The position numbers were made by a program, and so were the translations under genes. A stretch of DNA of 36,634 nt from the IMG/VR virus record IMGVR_UViG_3300020202_000057, positions 1 through 36,634 of that record; one strand, given 5' to 3'. Positions 12,901 to 22,400 of the stretch are shown piece by piece (positions within the stretch are counted from its first letter, which is position 1; every line of letters begins with the position of its first letter). The notes beneath the pieces are model-generated. The model made no database searches, was not told the DNA's origin, and saw nothing but the letters and a program-made list of their open reading frames with translations. This DNA is from a virus.

Positions 12901-13758
12901 ATGGCCAACACGCTTTCGACGTACTCTCTACGTCATAAGTATTTCATGAGCAATCTTCAGCAAGCGCTGAGGAATGCTCTGGTGGCAGAAGCGATCTGCA
13001 AGGTGGACCGGACTGATCTCAAGACGATTGAGAATCCGTATATCACCGCCACCACCGCTACCATCCAGGCTGTCGCGGGCACCTACTCGGTGAGCGCGAT
13101 GACCGTCACGGATGACGCGCTCTCCGTCGCCGACGAGGTGGTAGACGCTACCCACGTCTTCGACTTCGAGATGAAGACCGCCAACTTCAACCTGATGGCG
13201 GACTTCCTCGACGAGTTGATCTACCGCGTCTCGCACAAAATCGATCAGTTCGTACTCAACAAGATTCTCGATGTCGCCACCGGCGCGTACACCACCCCGG
13301 CGGGCGGCTTCACCACCGCCGCGAACATCGCGGTCATCTGCGCCAACCTGCTCTCGAAGGTGGCGGGCTACCAGTCCGGGCTCGCTTCCGAGCCGTTCCT
13401 GGTGATCGAATCTACCGACCTCGTCGGCTTCGCCCAGGCGCAGGTCGCCTCCGGCTTCGCCTACGCGGACGCCGCCCTTAACAACGGCTTCCAGGGCCGC
13501 TACATGGGTATCAAGATTTACGTCATCCGCACGGGTACGTTCGTGACGGCGACTCTCGGTACTCTCACCGCGACCAACTCCGGCCACCGCCTCTTTGGTA
13601 TCGAAGGCATGGCCCTCTACGCCTCGCCGCGCGGCGTCTCCTACGAGGAGAAGGGCGTGACTGGCAAGACCGGCAAGGAAGTGGTCGCCTACGGCTTGGT
13701 CGGCGCGACCATCTGGACCCCGCTCCGCGATCTGTTCGTAGACATCACCCTCGCTTAA
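12901..13758 (+). CDS. Major capsid protein
   Basis: A 285-residue protein, Ala/Thr/Val-rich, in the expected place after scaffold. The sequence carries features of HK97-fold capsids of this size class: an N-arm with a helix (RHKYFMSNLQQALRNALVAEAIC), a spine-like helix (FNLMADFLDELIYRVSHKIDQFVLNKIL), the central PFLVIESTDLVGFAQAQVASGFAYADAALNNGFQGRYMGIKIYV region, and a final barrel strand VGATIWTPLRDLFVDITLA. No protease delta-domain is evident. ATG 12901 fits the MANTLSTYSL start; a frame extended from 12865 would read through the leader hairpins. Confidence 0.85.
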   Translation: MANTLSTYSLRHKYFMSNLQQALRNALVAEAICKVDRTDLKTIENPYITATTATIQAVAGTYSVSAMTVTDDALSVADEVVDATHVFDFEMKTANFNLMADFLDELIYRVSHKIDQFVLNKILDVATGAYTTPAGGFTTAANIAVICANLLSKVAGYQSGLASEPFLVIESTDLVGFAQAQVASGFAYADAALNNGFQGRYMGIKIYVIRTGTFVTATLGTLTATNSGHRLFGIEGMALYASPRGVSYEEKGVTGKTGKEVVAYGLVGATIWTPLRDLFVDITLA

Positions 13759-13761
13759 ATT

Positions 13762-13781
13762 ATCAGCCCTTCGGGGCTGAT
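13762..13781 (+). promoter_or_regulatory. UUCG-capped hairpin after the capsid gene
   Basis: ATCAGCCC (13762-13769), loop TTCG, GGGCTGAT (13774-13781): a perfect 8-bp stem with a very stable tetraloop. There is no following T-run, so it more likely blocks 3' exonucleases and protects the capsid messenger than terminates transcription. Confidence 0.7.
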
Positions 13782-13836
13782 GACGGGGCGTGCCAACACC
13801 CGCTCCGTTACCAGCTCCGAAGACCAACACATCATC

Positions 13837-14034
13837 ATGGCAAGAAGGAAAAACGAAGAAGCCCTTGAAGACCCTCTTGAAGTGGGGGACATGCCTGCCG
13901 ACAGCCGTGAGGCTCGCTGGCGCGCGCACGTCGCTCGGGCGGAAGCCCAGGCCGAGAAGTTCGGCACGATGGATAAGTTCAAGGCCAAGAAAGCTCGCGG
14001 GGAGTTCGACAAGATTCCCGACAGCTTCAAGTAA
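13837..14034 (+). CDS. 65-residue charged protein after capsid
   Basis: A small charged helical protein (MARRKNEEALEDPLEVGDMP, then REARWRAHVARAEAQAEKFGTMDKFKAKKARGEFDKIPDSFK). ATG 13837 follows CATCATC and lies downstream of the UUCG hairpin. It sits among the head genes and could be a minor head or head-completion protein; no motif is recognised. Confidence 0.6.
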   Translation: MARRKNEEALEDPLEVGDMPADSREARWRAHVARAEAQAEKFGTMDKFKAKKARGEFDKIPDSFK

Positions 14035-14056
14035 TTACTAGCTATCCATCATTGAA

Positions 14057-14599
14057 ATGAATGGAAAATACCTAATCATCGCGGCCTTGGTTGCCGGATT
14101 CCTCACTTCGAGCCTCTTTTGGTTCACCCGCCCGTCGGTGGATGTGAACGCGATCGTGGCAGAAGTAAAGTCTCAGGTCAACAAGTTCGGCGCGGTGGCT
14201 AGCCCGGACATCCCTTCTCCCTACCTTCAGTGGGGAGGCGTGTATGTCTGGAGCCAAAGCACCACCGCCCTGAATACGGCCTCGACGACCATCTGCGCTC
14301 TCCAGTCTCCGGCGGCTACCAGCACCCTGCTCCTCGCCTCGGTGAAGCTCGACGTCAGCTCAACGAGCGCCTCCACCCTCACGTTGGCCAAGGCGACTAC
14401 TGCCTTCGCCACGACCACCCTGCTTGCAGAGAACCTCTCTGTAGCAGCCAACAACCAGGCTACCCTCGTCTCCTCCTCCACTCTCGTCAGCGGCACCCGG
14501 GTCTTCGGCCCGAACAACTGGGTCGTCGCCAGCATGTCCGGCGGCGCAGGCACCTTCAGCCCTACCGGCAAGTGTCAGGCCACCTGGATACAGAATTAA
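14057..14599 (+). CDS. Membrane-anchored Ser/Thr/Ala-rich protein (CPR style), copy 1
   Basis: A 180-residue protein with an N-terminal signal or anchor (MNGKYLIIAALVAGFLTSSLFWF, residues 4-24), then a region rich in Thr, Ser and Ala (ASTTICALQSPAATSTLLLASVKLDVSSTSASTLTLAKATTAFATTTLL). Two or more Cys are present. The style is typical of secreted parcubacterial proteins and of phages in their genomes. It lies within the head-tail gene cluster, so it might be a head decoration or a surface protein exposed on the host during infection. The next gene has the same overall plan. Confidence 0.7.
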   Translation: MNGKYLIIAALVAGFLTSSLFWFTRPSVDVNAIVAEVKSQVNKFGAVASPDIPSPYLQWGGVYVWSQSTTALNTASTTICALQSPAATSTLLLASVKLDVSSTSASTLTLAKATTAFATTTLLAENLSVAANNQATLVSSSTLVSGTRVFGPNNWVVASMSGGAGTFSPTGKCQATWIQN

Positions 14600-14668
14600 C
14601 CACCTAAGCCCCTCGCGGGCTGGGCTCAGGACACGAACGGTCGCTTCTTGAGTCCAGTCCGCACCAAC

Positions 14669-15127
14669 ATGAAAAGTCTGAATAAAAGCCTTCTCTCCCT
14701 CGCGGCCATTGGTGCGGCTGCGCTCATCGCCGGGCTGATCGGGATACTGCTCTTTAAGAATCCCGTCCCGGTGCAGAGCGCCAGCTTCGTCAACGCGCCC
14801 GCCTTCACCCAAGCCACCACCTCCGCAGGCGTGGCCGTGACCAGCTCGACGCGCATCCTCGCCACCACCACTAACCCGCTCGATCCCACCAACTCGTACA
14901 CCCGCGCCTACGCCATCATCTGCAACCCGAGCACGTCTACTCCGGTTTACCTCCGCATGGATCGGGACAAGCCCGCCTCACTCACTACGGGTATCCCCAT
15001 CGCCTCCATCGAAGGCTTCCAGTCCTGCTACGAAATCACCGACAAGATGCTCTACCAGGGTTCCGTGACCGCTTCTTCCACCAACCAGACGAGCGTAACC
15101 GTGACCGTCAACCAGTACGTCTTCTAA
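14669..15127 (+). CDS. Membrane-anchored Ser/Thr/Ala-rich protein (CPR style), copy 2
   Basis: A 152-residue protein. Residues 1-33 (MKSLNKSLLSLAAIGAAALI, then AGLIGILLF) form a membrane anchor or signal. The rest is beta-rich and carries TQATTSAGVAVTSSTRILATTTNPLD, AIICNPSTSTPVYLRMD and a C-terminal strand TVTVNQYVF. It shares architecture with 14057-14599: anchor, Thr-rich linker, Cys-containing beta domain. Presence of two such genes directly after the capsid suggests paired surface or decoration proteins. ATG 14669 is preferred, since it starts the hydrophobic segment cleanly. Confidence 0.7.
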   Translation: MKSLNKSLLSLAAIGAAALIAGLIGILLFKNPVPVQSASFVNAPAFTQATTSAGVAVTSSTRILATTTNPLDPTNSYTRAYAIICNPSTSTPVYLRMDRDKPASLTTGIPIASIEGFQSCYEITDKMLYQGSVTASSTNQTSVTVTVNQYVF

Positions 15128-15139
15128 CTCTGATCGCGT

Positions 15140-15430
15140 ATGGAGAAAGCCGACCACTCAGAGATAGACCGAAAACTGGGTGAATTAACCCAGTGGATGA
15201 AAGACCATGAAGTACGGGACGCAGAAACTCGCGCCAAGGTCGCCGAGCTTCCTACCAAGGGAGACATCGCGGAGATAGTGCAGAACACGCTCCGCGAAAC
15301 GCTCCTTAGCGCAGGTAAATGGAGCAAGGCCACCATCATCACCATCGCCGTTATTATCGGCTCGCTCGGGGTCATCTCAGGAGGCTTCAAAGCGATCCTG
15401 GGATGGATAGGGTTCGTACAACTGAAATAA
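15140..15430 (+). CDS. 96-residue coiled-coil plus membrane-helix protein
   Basis: Residues 1-60 are charged and coiled-coil (SEIDRKLGELTQWMKDHEVRDAETRAKV, then KGDIAEIVQNTLRETLL). Residues 68-90 form a transmembrane helix (ATIITIAVIIGSLGVISGGFKAIL). This plan resembles small phage proteins sometimes named haemolysin XhlA-like or holin-associated, but it lies in the head-tail cluster, not with the holin. Possibly a second holin-like or virion membrane protein. It ends directly before the connector gene (15431). Confidence 0.6.
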   Translation: MEKADHSEIDRKLGELTQWMKDHEVRDAETRAKVAELPTKGDIAEIVQNTLRETLLSAGKWSKATIITIAVIIGSLGVISGGFKAILGWIGFVQLK

Positions 15431-16063
15431 ATGACCCTCGCCGACCTCAAAAACTACATCTTCCGCCGCACCAAGACGAACGCTACGTCCTTTCCGGCGG
15501 CAGATATGGTGATTGCGCTCAATAACGCGAACGAGCGCGTCTTGTCCAAGATTCGCGGGCGTACGGATAACTTCTCGCCGACCGCCTGGACCACCTCAGA
15601 CCTCACGACGGGTACGGCTACGCCCGTATTCGACTCAATGCTCCATGAGCTAGTCGCCCTGTGGCCGTGCTACCAGTACGCCATCGAGAACAACCTTAAA
15701 AGCGTCTCCGGCTTTGCAGCGGAAATCCAGGTTAAGGAGAAGGAGCTGATGCTGTTCTACGGCACGCGCACCTACAAGATATTCACGGTTACTATCGCTT
15801 CCCCAGGCGTGTTCACGCGCAAGGAGCATGGCCTGGTGGCGGGGGATCGGGTGATCTTCTCTACCTCTGGGGCGCTCCCCACAGGCCTCTCCGCGAATAC
15901 CTGGTACTGGGTCATCTCGGCCGGGCTGACGGAGGATGAGTTTGAGGTATCGGCCACTAAGACCGGCTCGGCCATCAATACCTCCGGCACGCAGAGCGGC
16001 ACGCACTGGTTCGCTACGGATACGCAGAGCCGCATGGCGCCTAAGTGGGAGAGCACCCGATGA
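15431..16063 (+). CDS. Head-tail connector-like protein with beta domain
   Basis: A 210-residue protein. Residues 1-110 are helical with MTLADLKNYIFRRTK, DMVIALNNANERVLSKIRG, LHELVALWPCYQYAIENN and EIQVKEKELMLFYG, a common pattern of head-completion or adaptor proteins that bind the portal. Residues 115-200 form a beta domain (VFTRKEHGLVAGDRVIFSTSG, LPTGLSANTWYWVISAG) of a repeat type found in phage tail and fibre proteins. The fusion of adaptor and beta domain is unusual. The gene directly follows the previous stop. Confidence 0.65.
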   Translation: MTLADLKNYIFRRTKTNATSFPAADMVIALNNANERVLSKIRGRTDNFSPTAWTTSDLTTGTATPVFDSMLHELVALWPCYQYAIENNLKSVSGFAAEIQVKEKELMLFYGTRTYKIFTVTIASPGVFTRKEHGLVAGDRVIFSTSGALPTGLSANTWYWVISAGLTEDEFEVSATKTGSAINTSGTQSGTHWFATDTQSRMAPKWESTR

Positions 16064-16064
16064 T

Positions 16065-17591
16065 ATGCCTAGAGTCTACCTAAACAGATTCGACGGAGGG
16101 GTGGTGAACGATCCGCGTAACCCGGATACGAATAAGTACAGGGTCGCGACTAATTTTGACGCGCTCACCAATCCGTACAAGCTCACTCCCTACCGCGATT
16201 CCGAGGACGGGGACAGCGCCGGGTCTACCAGCAAAAAGCAGAACTTCTGCATCGCTCTGGGGCCTAGCTCCACCTACTCCCTGCACGCGCTCGGGGTGGT
16301 GTCGGGCACCGCGCGGGCGGAGGTTCTGAGGAAGTTCCTCACAACGGGCGGTGCAACGGACTTGGATGATAACGGGTGGGCGACGCCGTCGAATAACCAA
16401 TCTGGGGGCGGTACTACCAGCTTTAACCTCTTTGTTTTCTATAAGAAGACGGGGTTGATATATGGGGCACAAGGCAACCAGTATATCTGGGCTTTTGACC
16501 CCACAGGGTCGGCGGCTTGGGCTAACACTCATAACGATCTCACCTCCTACACCAACATCGCCCAGGGACTCGTTCACTCTAAGGACGACATTCTTTACGT
16601 TCCCTACGATAATAAAATAGCTAAAAATAATAACGGGTCCTGGAGTAATACCGCCCTCACCCTCCCAAGCCACCTCTACATCACCTCTATCTGCGAGTAC
16701 GGCAACTACCTCGCCATCGCCTGCGCCCCCCTCTCCGGCTTCGGGAAATCCGTCGTGTACCTCTGGGACAGGGACAGCTCCCTGACGACCCTCTCCGAGA
16801 GTATTGATTGGGGGGAGGGGAACATAAAGGTCTTGGAAGAAATAGGCGGTGCGCTGGTGGGTATTTCCCTCTCCGGCAACGACTCCACCCGCTTTGCAGA
16901 CAAAATAAGCTTCAAGTCGTGGACGGGCGGCTCCCGGGCCAGGCTCATCCAAGAGCTGGAGGGGGGTAACGCAACCTCGTACCTGCTCATTTCTAAGCAG
17001 AAGATAAACGACCGGGTTTACTTCTTGATGAAAGTGACCCTCAACGGATCGTCCCGAGAGGGGGTGTGGAGCATCGGCCCTTCCTCTACGGCTATCGGGG
17101 GTTTCAGCATCGTCCACGAACGGACGCCTAATAACGACACGGCGATAAACTCCGCAGGCACCAAGGGGTTCTTCTTTGCCGGGGACTTCCTGTTCATCGG
17201 GTACATAAACGCCAACGGCGATAATGCCGTCTCGAAGACCAATGACGCCGCCTCTTATACGGCCACTTCGATCCTAGAAACGACTGTGAATCCGGGTATG
17301 GATAGGCTTGACCGGCCGCACAGGAAGAAGCTGAAATCAGTGGGCGCAACGTACGAGGCGCTCCCTATCAGCGGACAGGTCGTGGTAAAGGCACGCGTCG
17401 ACGGGGGCACCTTCGCCACCTACTTTACGGAGACGACCGATAGCGCCGTGCGTACGGAGCCTGTAGGAGTACAGGCCGACGGAGCGTATACCAACTCCAC
17501 GGGCACGGAGTTCGAGTTCCGCATAGAGAGCACCGGCGGGGCTGTCGTCACGGGGCTTTTCTACGAGTACGAGAACATCCTTAGCAACTGA
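16065..17591 (+). CDS. Podovirus-type tail protein with beta-propeller pattern
   Basis: A 508-residue protein with regularly spaced beta strands and short aromatic repeats (YIWAFDPTGSAAW, DDILYVPYDNKIAK, LAIACAPLSGFGKSVVYLWD, YFLMKVTLNG), which suggest a beta-propeller or similar tail tube/hub. The start MPRVYLNRFDGGVVNDPRNP is typical of tail proteins in phages with short tails. The C-terminal 100 residues form another beta domain. ATG 16065 lies 1 nt after the upstream stop; upstream extension in this frame would overlap the previous gene and is not preferred. Role: short tail, probably binding the connector. Confidence 0.7.
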   Translation: MPRVYLNRFDGGVVNDPRNPDTNKYRVATNFDALTNPYKLTPYRDSEDGDSAGSTSKKQNFCIALGPSSTYSLHALGVVSGTARAEVLRKFLTTGGATDLDDNGWATPSNNQSGGGTTSFNLFVFYKKTGLIYGAQGNQYIWAFDPTGSAAWANTHNDLTSYTNIAQGLVHSKDDILYVPYDNKIAKNNNGSWSNTALTLPSHLYITSICEYGNYLAIACAPLSGFGKSVVYLWDRDSSLTTLSESIDWGEGNIKVLEEIGGALVGISLSGNDSTRFADKISFKSWTGGSRARLIQELEGGNATSYLLISKQKINDRVYFLMKVTLNGSSREGVWSIGPSSTAIGGFSIVHERTPNNDTAINSAGTKGFFFAGDFLFIGYINANGDNAVSKTNDAASYTATSILETTVNPGMDRLDRPHRKKLKSVGATYEALPISGQVVVKARVDGGTFATYFTETTDSAVRTEPVGVQADGAYTNSTGTEFEFRIESTGGAVVTGLFYEYENILSN

Positions 17592-17592
17592 T

Positions 17593-17877
17593 ATGCCTCC
17601 TACCCAAGAACAATTTGACCAACTGATGAGCCGGGTACTTCTGCTGGAGCAGTTTGTCTTTCAGATTAGTAAGACGGATCGCTACACCTTCGAGAAGATG
17701 ATCCAGATACTCGACGGGCGCAATATCCAGTTGGCTCTCGGGACGGGTACGAAGCTAGGCACAGCGGCGACTCAGAAGCTCGGTTTCTGGGGCGTGACCC
17801 CGGTGGTCCAGCAGGCGAGGCCGACGGACGCGGCCAGTATTATCACTGCGGGTACGACCATAGGGATATGGGCTTAA
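17593..17877 (+). CDS. Small tail/fibre-associated protein (GTGTKLGTAATQKLGF family)
   Basis: A 94-residue protein. Residues 1-40 are a helical bundle (LMSRVLLLEQFVFQISKT) and 45-75 carry NIQLALGTGTKLGTAATQKL, then GFWGVTPVVQQ. That segment recurs in many phage structural proteins, including tail fibres and head-related proteins. It lies 1 nt after the tail protein. A small virion protein is likely. Confidence 0.65.
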   Translation: MPPTQEQFDQLMSRVLLLEQFVFQISKTDRYTFEKMIQILDGRNIQLALGTGTKLGTAATQKLGFWGVTPVVQQARPTDAASIITAGTTIGIWA

Positions 17878-17889
17878 TCAATACATAAA

Positions 17890-19476
17890 ATGGCAACCTC
17901 TGTTTTAAAACCCGGCATTGACCCCTCTCTCGCGCAGTTCGCTACGCCCGATGTTCATTACGGGCCTACTCCAAGCCCGACTCTCGACGTTCATTATGGG
18001 CCGGGCCTAACGACGAAAGATGGCAACCTGGAACTCAACCCTGCGGTTCTCAACCCTGCGTTTATAGACATGACCCCTACAAGTGGCCCCGTCCCGCCAA
18101 AGCCCTCGCCCATTTCCATAGCGGACATCACTGATCCGGCGTCACTCGCTAACTACCGTAATCCGAACGCGCCCGTGATACCGGACGTGTCTAAGATTGA
18201 CACCACTTTTGAACTCACCGAGCCGGAAAAGAAGGTCCAGGGGGAGATCAGCAGCTTGCAGGAGCTTACAAAGCGCCTCGCCGGACAGTCTACTTTCCGC
18301 TCCTTTCAAGAGGAGAACGAGGACCTCGCGGGTAAAAAGAAAACCCTGACCGACCTCTCCTCACGCCTCACCGCTCTCAAAAACGAGGCTTTAGCCATCC
18401 CTCTACAGCTCCAACAGGACGCCACGGGGCGGGGGATTACAGCGGGAGGCTTGCGCCCCATAGAAACTGCCGCGCTCCGCAACAACGCTATCCAGGCTTT
18501 GAGCGTAAATTCGCTCTTTGAAGCGGCTAAAGGCAATCTCACAACCGCCCTCGACCTCGTAGACCGCGCGGTAGCGGCTAAATACGGCCCGATTAAGGAG
18601 GAAATAGAGATCAAGCGGGCCAATCTCGACCTCATCCTCAACTCTCCCGAGTACACCCTGGCCGAAAAGAAGCGCGCACAGGCCCAGAAGGACGCTCAGG
18701 ACGCGAAAAAGGCGGCTCTGGATAAGCAGGAGGCCGAGGCGAAGGAAATCTCCAAGATCGCGGTAGACGCAGCTTCTAAAGGCGCGGATGCCCTGACTTT
18801 GAGGAAGATAAACGAGGCGGAAACGGCAGGGGGAGCGCTCGAAATCGCGGCGGCGAGGGGTTTTGCGGCAAAGCGCGATGGGTTTGAACTCTCGGCAGGG
18901 CAGACCCGCTACGAATACGACCCGGGTACCGGCACTTATAAAGCTGTGGGCTCAATTCCTAGTAATGAGAGGGGAGAGTTTACCCCGACAGAGTACAGAA
19001 AACTAGAACAAGCGGGGCTTTTGGACCAACCCCGTGAGACACAACTCGATTTTCTCTACGGAAGGGACAGTAGCTTTCAGACAGACGGCTATGAGACAGC
19101 CAGGCAATTTGTTATTGACAACCCCGCTGAAAGTAGGGAAACCCTCCGTTCTGAACTTATGAGCCGCCGTAAGGAACTCAATTTAGATGTAAGCGCCATT
19201 GACACAATTCTGGACGAGACAGGTGTGATTAAGGAAAAAGTGAATATAAGCGGCAAAGAAAAGGATATTGCTGTTGCCCTAGTGAAGGCTCAGGGCTTCG
19301 GGGGGAGCGCACAGACGGCCAAAGATTACATCCTTGGTGGAGGGGCCATCAACATAAATGGATCGGAGGTGGTGCTATCCAAACGTCAAGCAGAGAGTAT
19401 CGTCAAAGAGATAGACGCTGCTTACCCCTCGGGGAAACGTAGTTTCTGGAATTCTATTTTCCCCGGTGGTAAATAA
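17890..19476 (+). CDS. Internal virion / ejection-type coiled-coil protein
   Basis: A 528-residue protein. The N-terminus has a short repeat, PDVHYGPTPSP and LDVHYGPGL. Residues 115-160 and 210-300 are long charged helices (EKKVQGEISSLQELTKRLAG; LAEKKRAQAQKDAQDAKKAALDKQEAEAKEI). The C-terminal 200 residues are more globular. Size, helix content and its place directly before the giant lysozyme-domain protein fit an internal core or ejection protein of a short-tailed phage. The last 500 bp are visibly more AT-rich than the first 1000, and this continues into the next gene. Confidence 0.6.
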   Translation: MATSVLKPGIDPSLAQFATPDVHYGPTPSPTLDVHYGPGLTTKDGNLELNPAVLNPAFIDMTPTSGPVPPKPSPISIADITDPASLANYRNPNAPVIPDVSKIDTTFELTEPEKKVQGEISSLQELTKRLAGQSTFRSFQEENEDLAGKKKTLTDLSSRLTALKNEALAIPLQLQQDATGRGITAGGLRPIETAALRNNAIQALSVNSLFEAAKGNLTTALDLVDRAVAAKYGPIKEEIEIKRANLDLILNSPEYTLAEKKRAQAQKDAQDAKKAALDKQEAEAKEISKIAVDAASKGADALTLRKINEAETAGGALEIAAARGFAAKRDGFELSAGQTRYEYDPGTGTYKAVGSIPSNERGEFTPTEYRKLEQAGLLDQPRETQLDFLYGRDSSFQTDGYETARQFVIDNPAESRETLRSELMSRRKELNLDVSAIDTILDETGVIKEKVNISGKEKDIAVALVKAQGFGGSAQTAKDYILGGGAININGSEVVLSKRQAESIVKEIDAAYPSGKRSFWNSIFPGGK

Positions 19477-19479
19477 CTT

Positions 19480-22400
19480 ATGGCGCTTAATACATCAGCG
19501 TTTGAAAAGAAAAGCACTCCTCAAAAGCAGCCGTCATCCTCGGGTCTTAATTTACGGGCGTTTGCTGGCGGTACCACACTTTCTTCCCCCATTGAGTTGG
19601 CCAAGCAAGCTATCGCCAAGATAGAGAGCGGGGGCAATTATGCTGCGATTGGTCCCAAGACCGTCAAGGGTCAGAGGGCTTATGGGAAATATCAGGTGAT
19701 GGATTTCAATATTCCCCTGTGGACAAAAGAAGCTCTCGGAAAGGCGCTTACTCCGCAGCAATTTTTAAAAAATCCAACAGCCCAAGAAAAAGTATTTGAA
19801 CATCGCTTTGGTTCCTATATGAAGAAATACGGATCAGCCGAAAAGGCGGCGAAGGTCTGGTTCGGCGGCCCCGGCGCTCTTTCCAACCCGAACGCAAGGG
19901 ATATTTTAGGGACAACGTCACAGTCCTATGCAGATAAATTTTCTTCCACTTTCGGTAAGCCAAGGGCTCCCTCCTTTGACCCCAGCTTTGTCCCTGTTTC
20001 CACAGGTTTCTCGCCCTTTTCTCCTACAAAGACTAGTACGACAACGGCGATACTGCCGAAGCCGGAAGAACTCGAGGAGCCTTTTGTGCCGCCGCCTGCG
20101 CGTTTAACGAACCGAGTTGTTCCGAATACGGAGTTACGTGCAGGGAAATCTGGTTTAACTCAGATGATAACCAACGCCCTGCCGGGAATCTTGCGCCGCC
20201 CGTTCTCGAATATTGTCTCGGATATTTCCGACGGGCTTTTCGGGAACCCAAAAGATCGTGCGGTAGTGCGCGAGTTTAAAAAGGCTAAGGTGGATGTACC
20301 TCTTACCACCCTGATGGAAACAGAAGGCTTCATGCCCTTCCTCGGCCGCTCTCAGACCGATCAGATCGAACACCTTGCAAACCAGCTAGAGGAAAAAGGC
20401 GTAAAACCAGACCGTGCGTCTTCTCTTGCCTTCTACGACGTATTTTCTCGGGGGTACGCTGCTCCCGGCACTCCCCAAGAGGAGAGAAAAAAACAAGCAG
20501 AAGCTCGCCTTAAGGAGCTGGCAGTAACACCGGAGGAGAAGAAGGTAATAACCTATGCTCGCCTCGGACAGGCTGTGGGCGGATCATTGGATGCTGTGGG
20601 GGTTCTTCCTGTGGGTAAATTAGTTCCTAAGTTAGGAAGGGGACTAGATACTCTCGCCGCCGAAGCGAGGAAGTATAAGAGTGCGGAGGAGTTTGTGAGG
20701 GCGCAGCAACCCGTTTACCACGGGACAAATGCAAAGTTTGACGTGTTTGATACAGGTAAGCACGGGACGAATATCAAATCAGAGGACATTGGGATTGCAT
20801 TTACGAACACTAAAGAAGAAGCGGGTGGATATGGGAAAGTGAAGGAAGCATATCTGGATTTTAGAAATCCAAAGGTGTTATCTTCTGGTGATATAGTTCC
20901 CGCTATTTGGTACGACGCAGAGGCTCCGAACGTCGCAAAAGAAGCAAGGAAGGCAGGGCATGATGGTTTGATTATTGAATCCAAGAGAGGTCAAAAGATG
21001 TTTGTTGCTTTTGACAATACGAGAATCAAAACCAAATCCCAACTCACCTCCCTCTACAACCAAGTAATGGGGAAGGGAGACTCGCTCTCTGCTTCACGGA
21101 CAGATATACCCTCTATCACAATAAGGGACTTGCCGATACAAAACCAGAAAGCAGGAGAAATACCCTACAGAAAACTCCGGGGGATCGCCGATGATATGAA
21201 CGCGATGGAAAATCCTCGCACTCGCTTGCAGATGCTTAATCTGGAACTCTCTTTTATTGAAGATGCGGCATCCAATAATCCAGCACGTTCTCTGGTGCGC
21301 TACATTTCCCGATCTACAGGGAAATTACCTGAGCTTACGGGTAAAGAAGCGGTTCGTTCGGTGAATACAGGTAAGGTTATCAAGAACAGTAAGTTTGGAC
21401 GCAAGGGGGATGACATAATTACCGAACTCGGCTTTAAAGATGAGGCTCAGGCGCAAGAAGCGCTGGACGCTTATTTGAAACAGCGCGAGAAGATTAAGGA
21501 AATTAGGGCAGAAATAGTAGAGGTACGGAAACGCCGCTCCCTTACTCTCAAGGGAGAGAGGCTTATGCAGATAGCCCGTAAGGATCGCCGCCAGGCGTTC
21601 CGAGCCTTGCGCGAGCGTTACCTGTTGACTGACTCCGAGTTAGCCCAGATACGGAGGGGCAAAGACTTGTCCATCATGTCGTCGGGGGAATTCGAACGTT
21701 TTATGATACGCGCGGAAGAACTTGCGAGTGAAATTGCAGAAAAAAGTGCGGCGCGCATCGAACTTGAGGATACGATTCAGAACAGGGAGTTGCGTCGTTG
21801 GGAGAATATACGCGATTTGCTTAAATTACCACCTTCCTTTGCGGACATGACAGCGCGAGAGATACGCACTCTGAACGAGGTGCTTTCCAAGTACAAAACT
21901 GGCGACGAATTTCTGCCAGTACGGATGATGGAAACCCTACCGAACACGCGTCTCAGGGAGGTGCGTACTATCCGCGAGGTCATGGAGATACTCGCTAAAG
22001 AGACGGACCTATCGGTGGAAGAAGTATCTAAACTCAAACCCACCGAATTCCATCGTTATATGGGTGATCATGCGCTTTCGCGCCAGCACCCTTTCTACTC
22101 ACAACTTGTGTTCATGAAAAACAAGGCTTTTCTGGAAGCAAATGCACGAATCATTCAGCTCTCCGATGAGGCCGACAGGTTGATTAAAGAAGCCCGCAAA
22201 TCGAAACCGCGCGGAATAAGTGACCGTCTTGTACCGGCGGATAAGAATATCGTTAAGTGGCTAGAATCTTCACGGGATGAGCGTGCAATTCTAGAGAAGA
22301 ATATGACTAGTGCCGAAATCCGTGCCTCTCAGTGGATGGACGATATTTTCAAGAATTACTATGAGTATCTAGTCAAGAAGCATGCGGAGAAGAAGTTTTC

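Noticed and set aside
12928-13929. A 333-residue open frame antisense to the capsid gene
   Set aside because: Same reason: composition shadow of the capsid gene, without promoter or domain.
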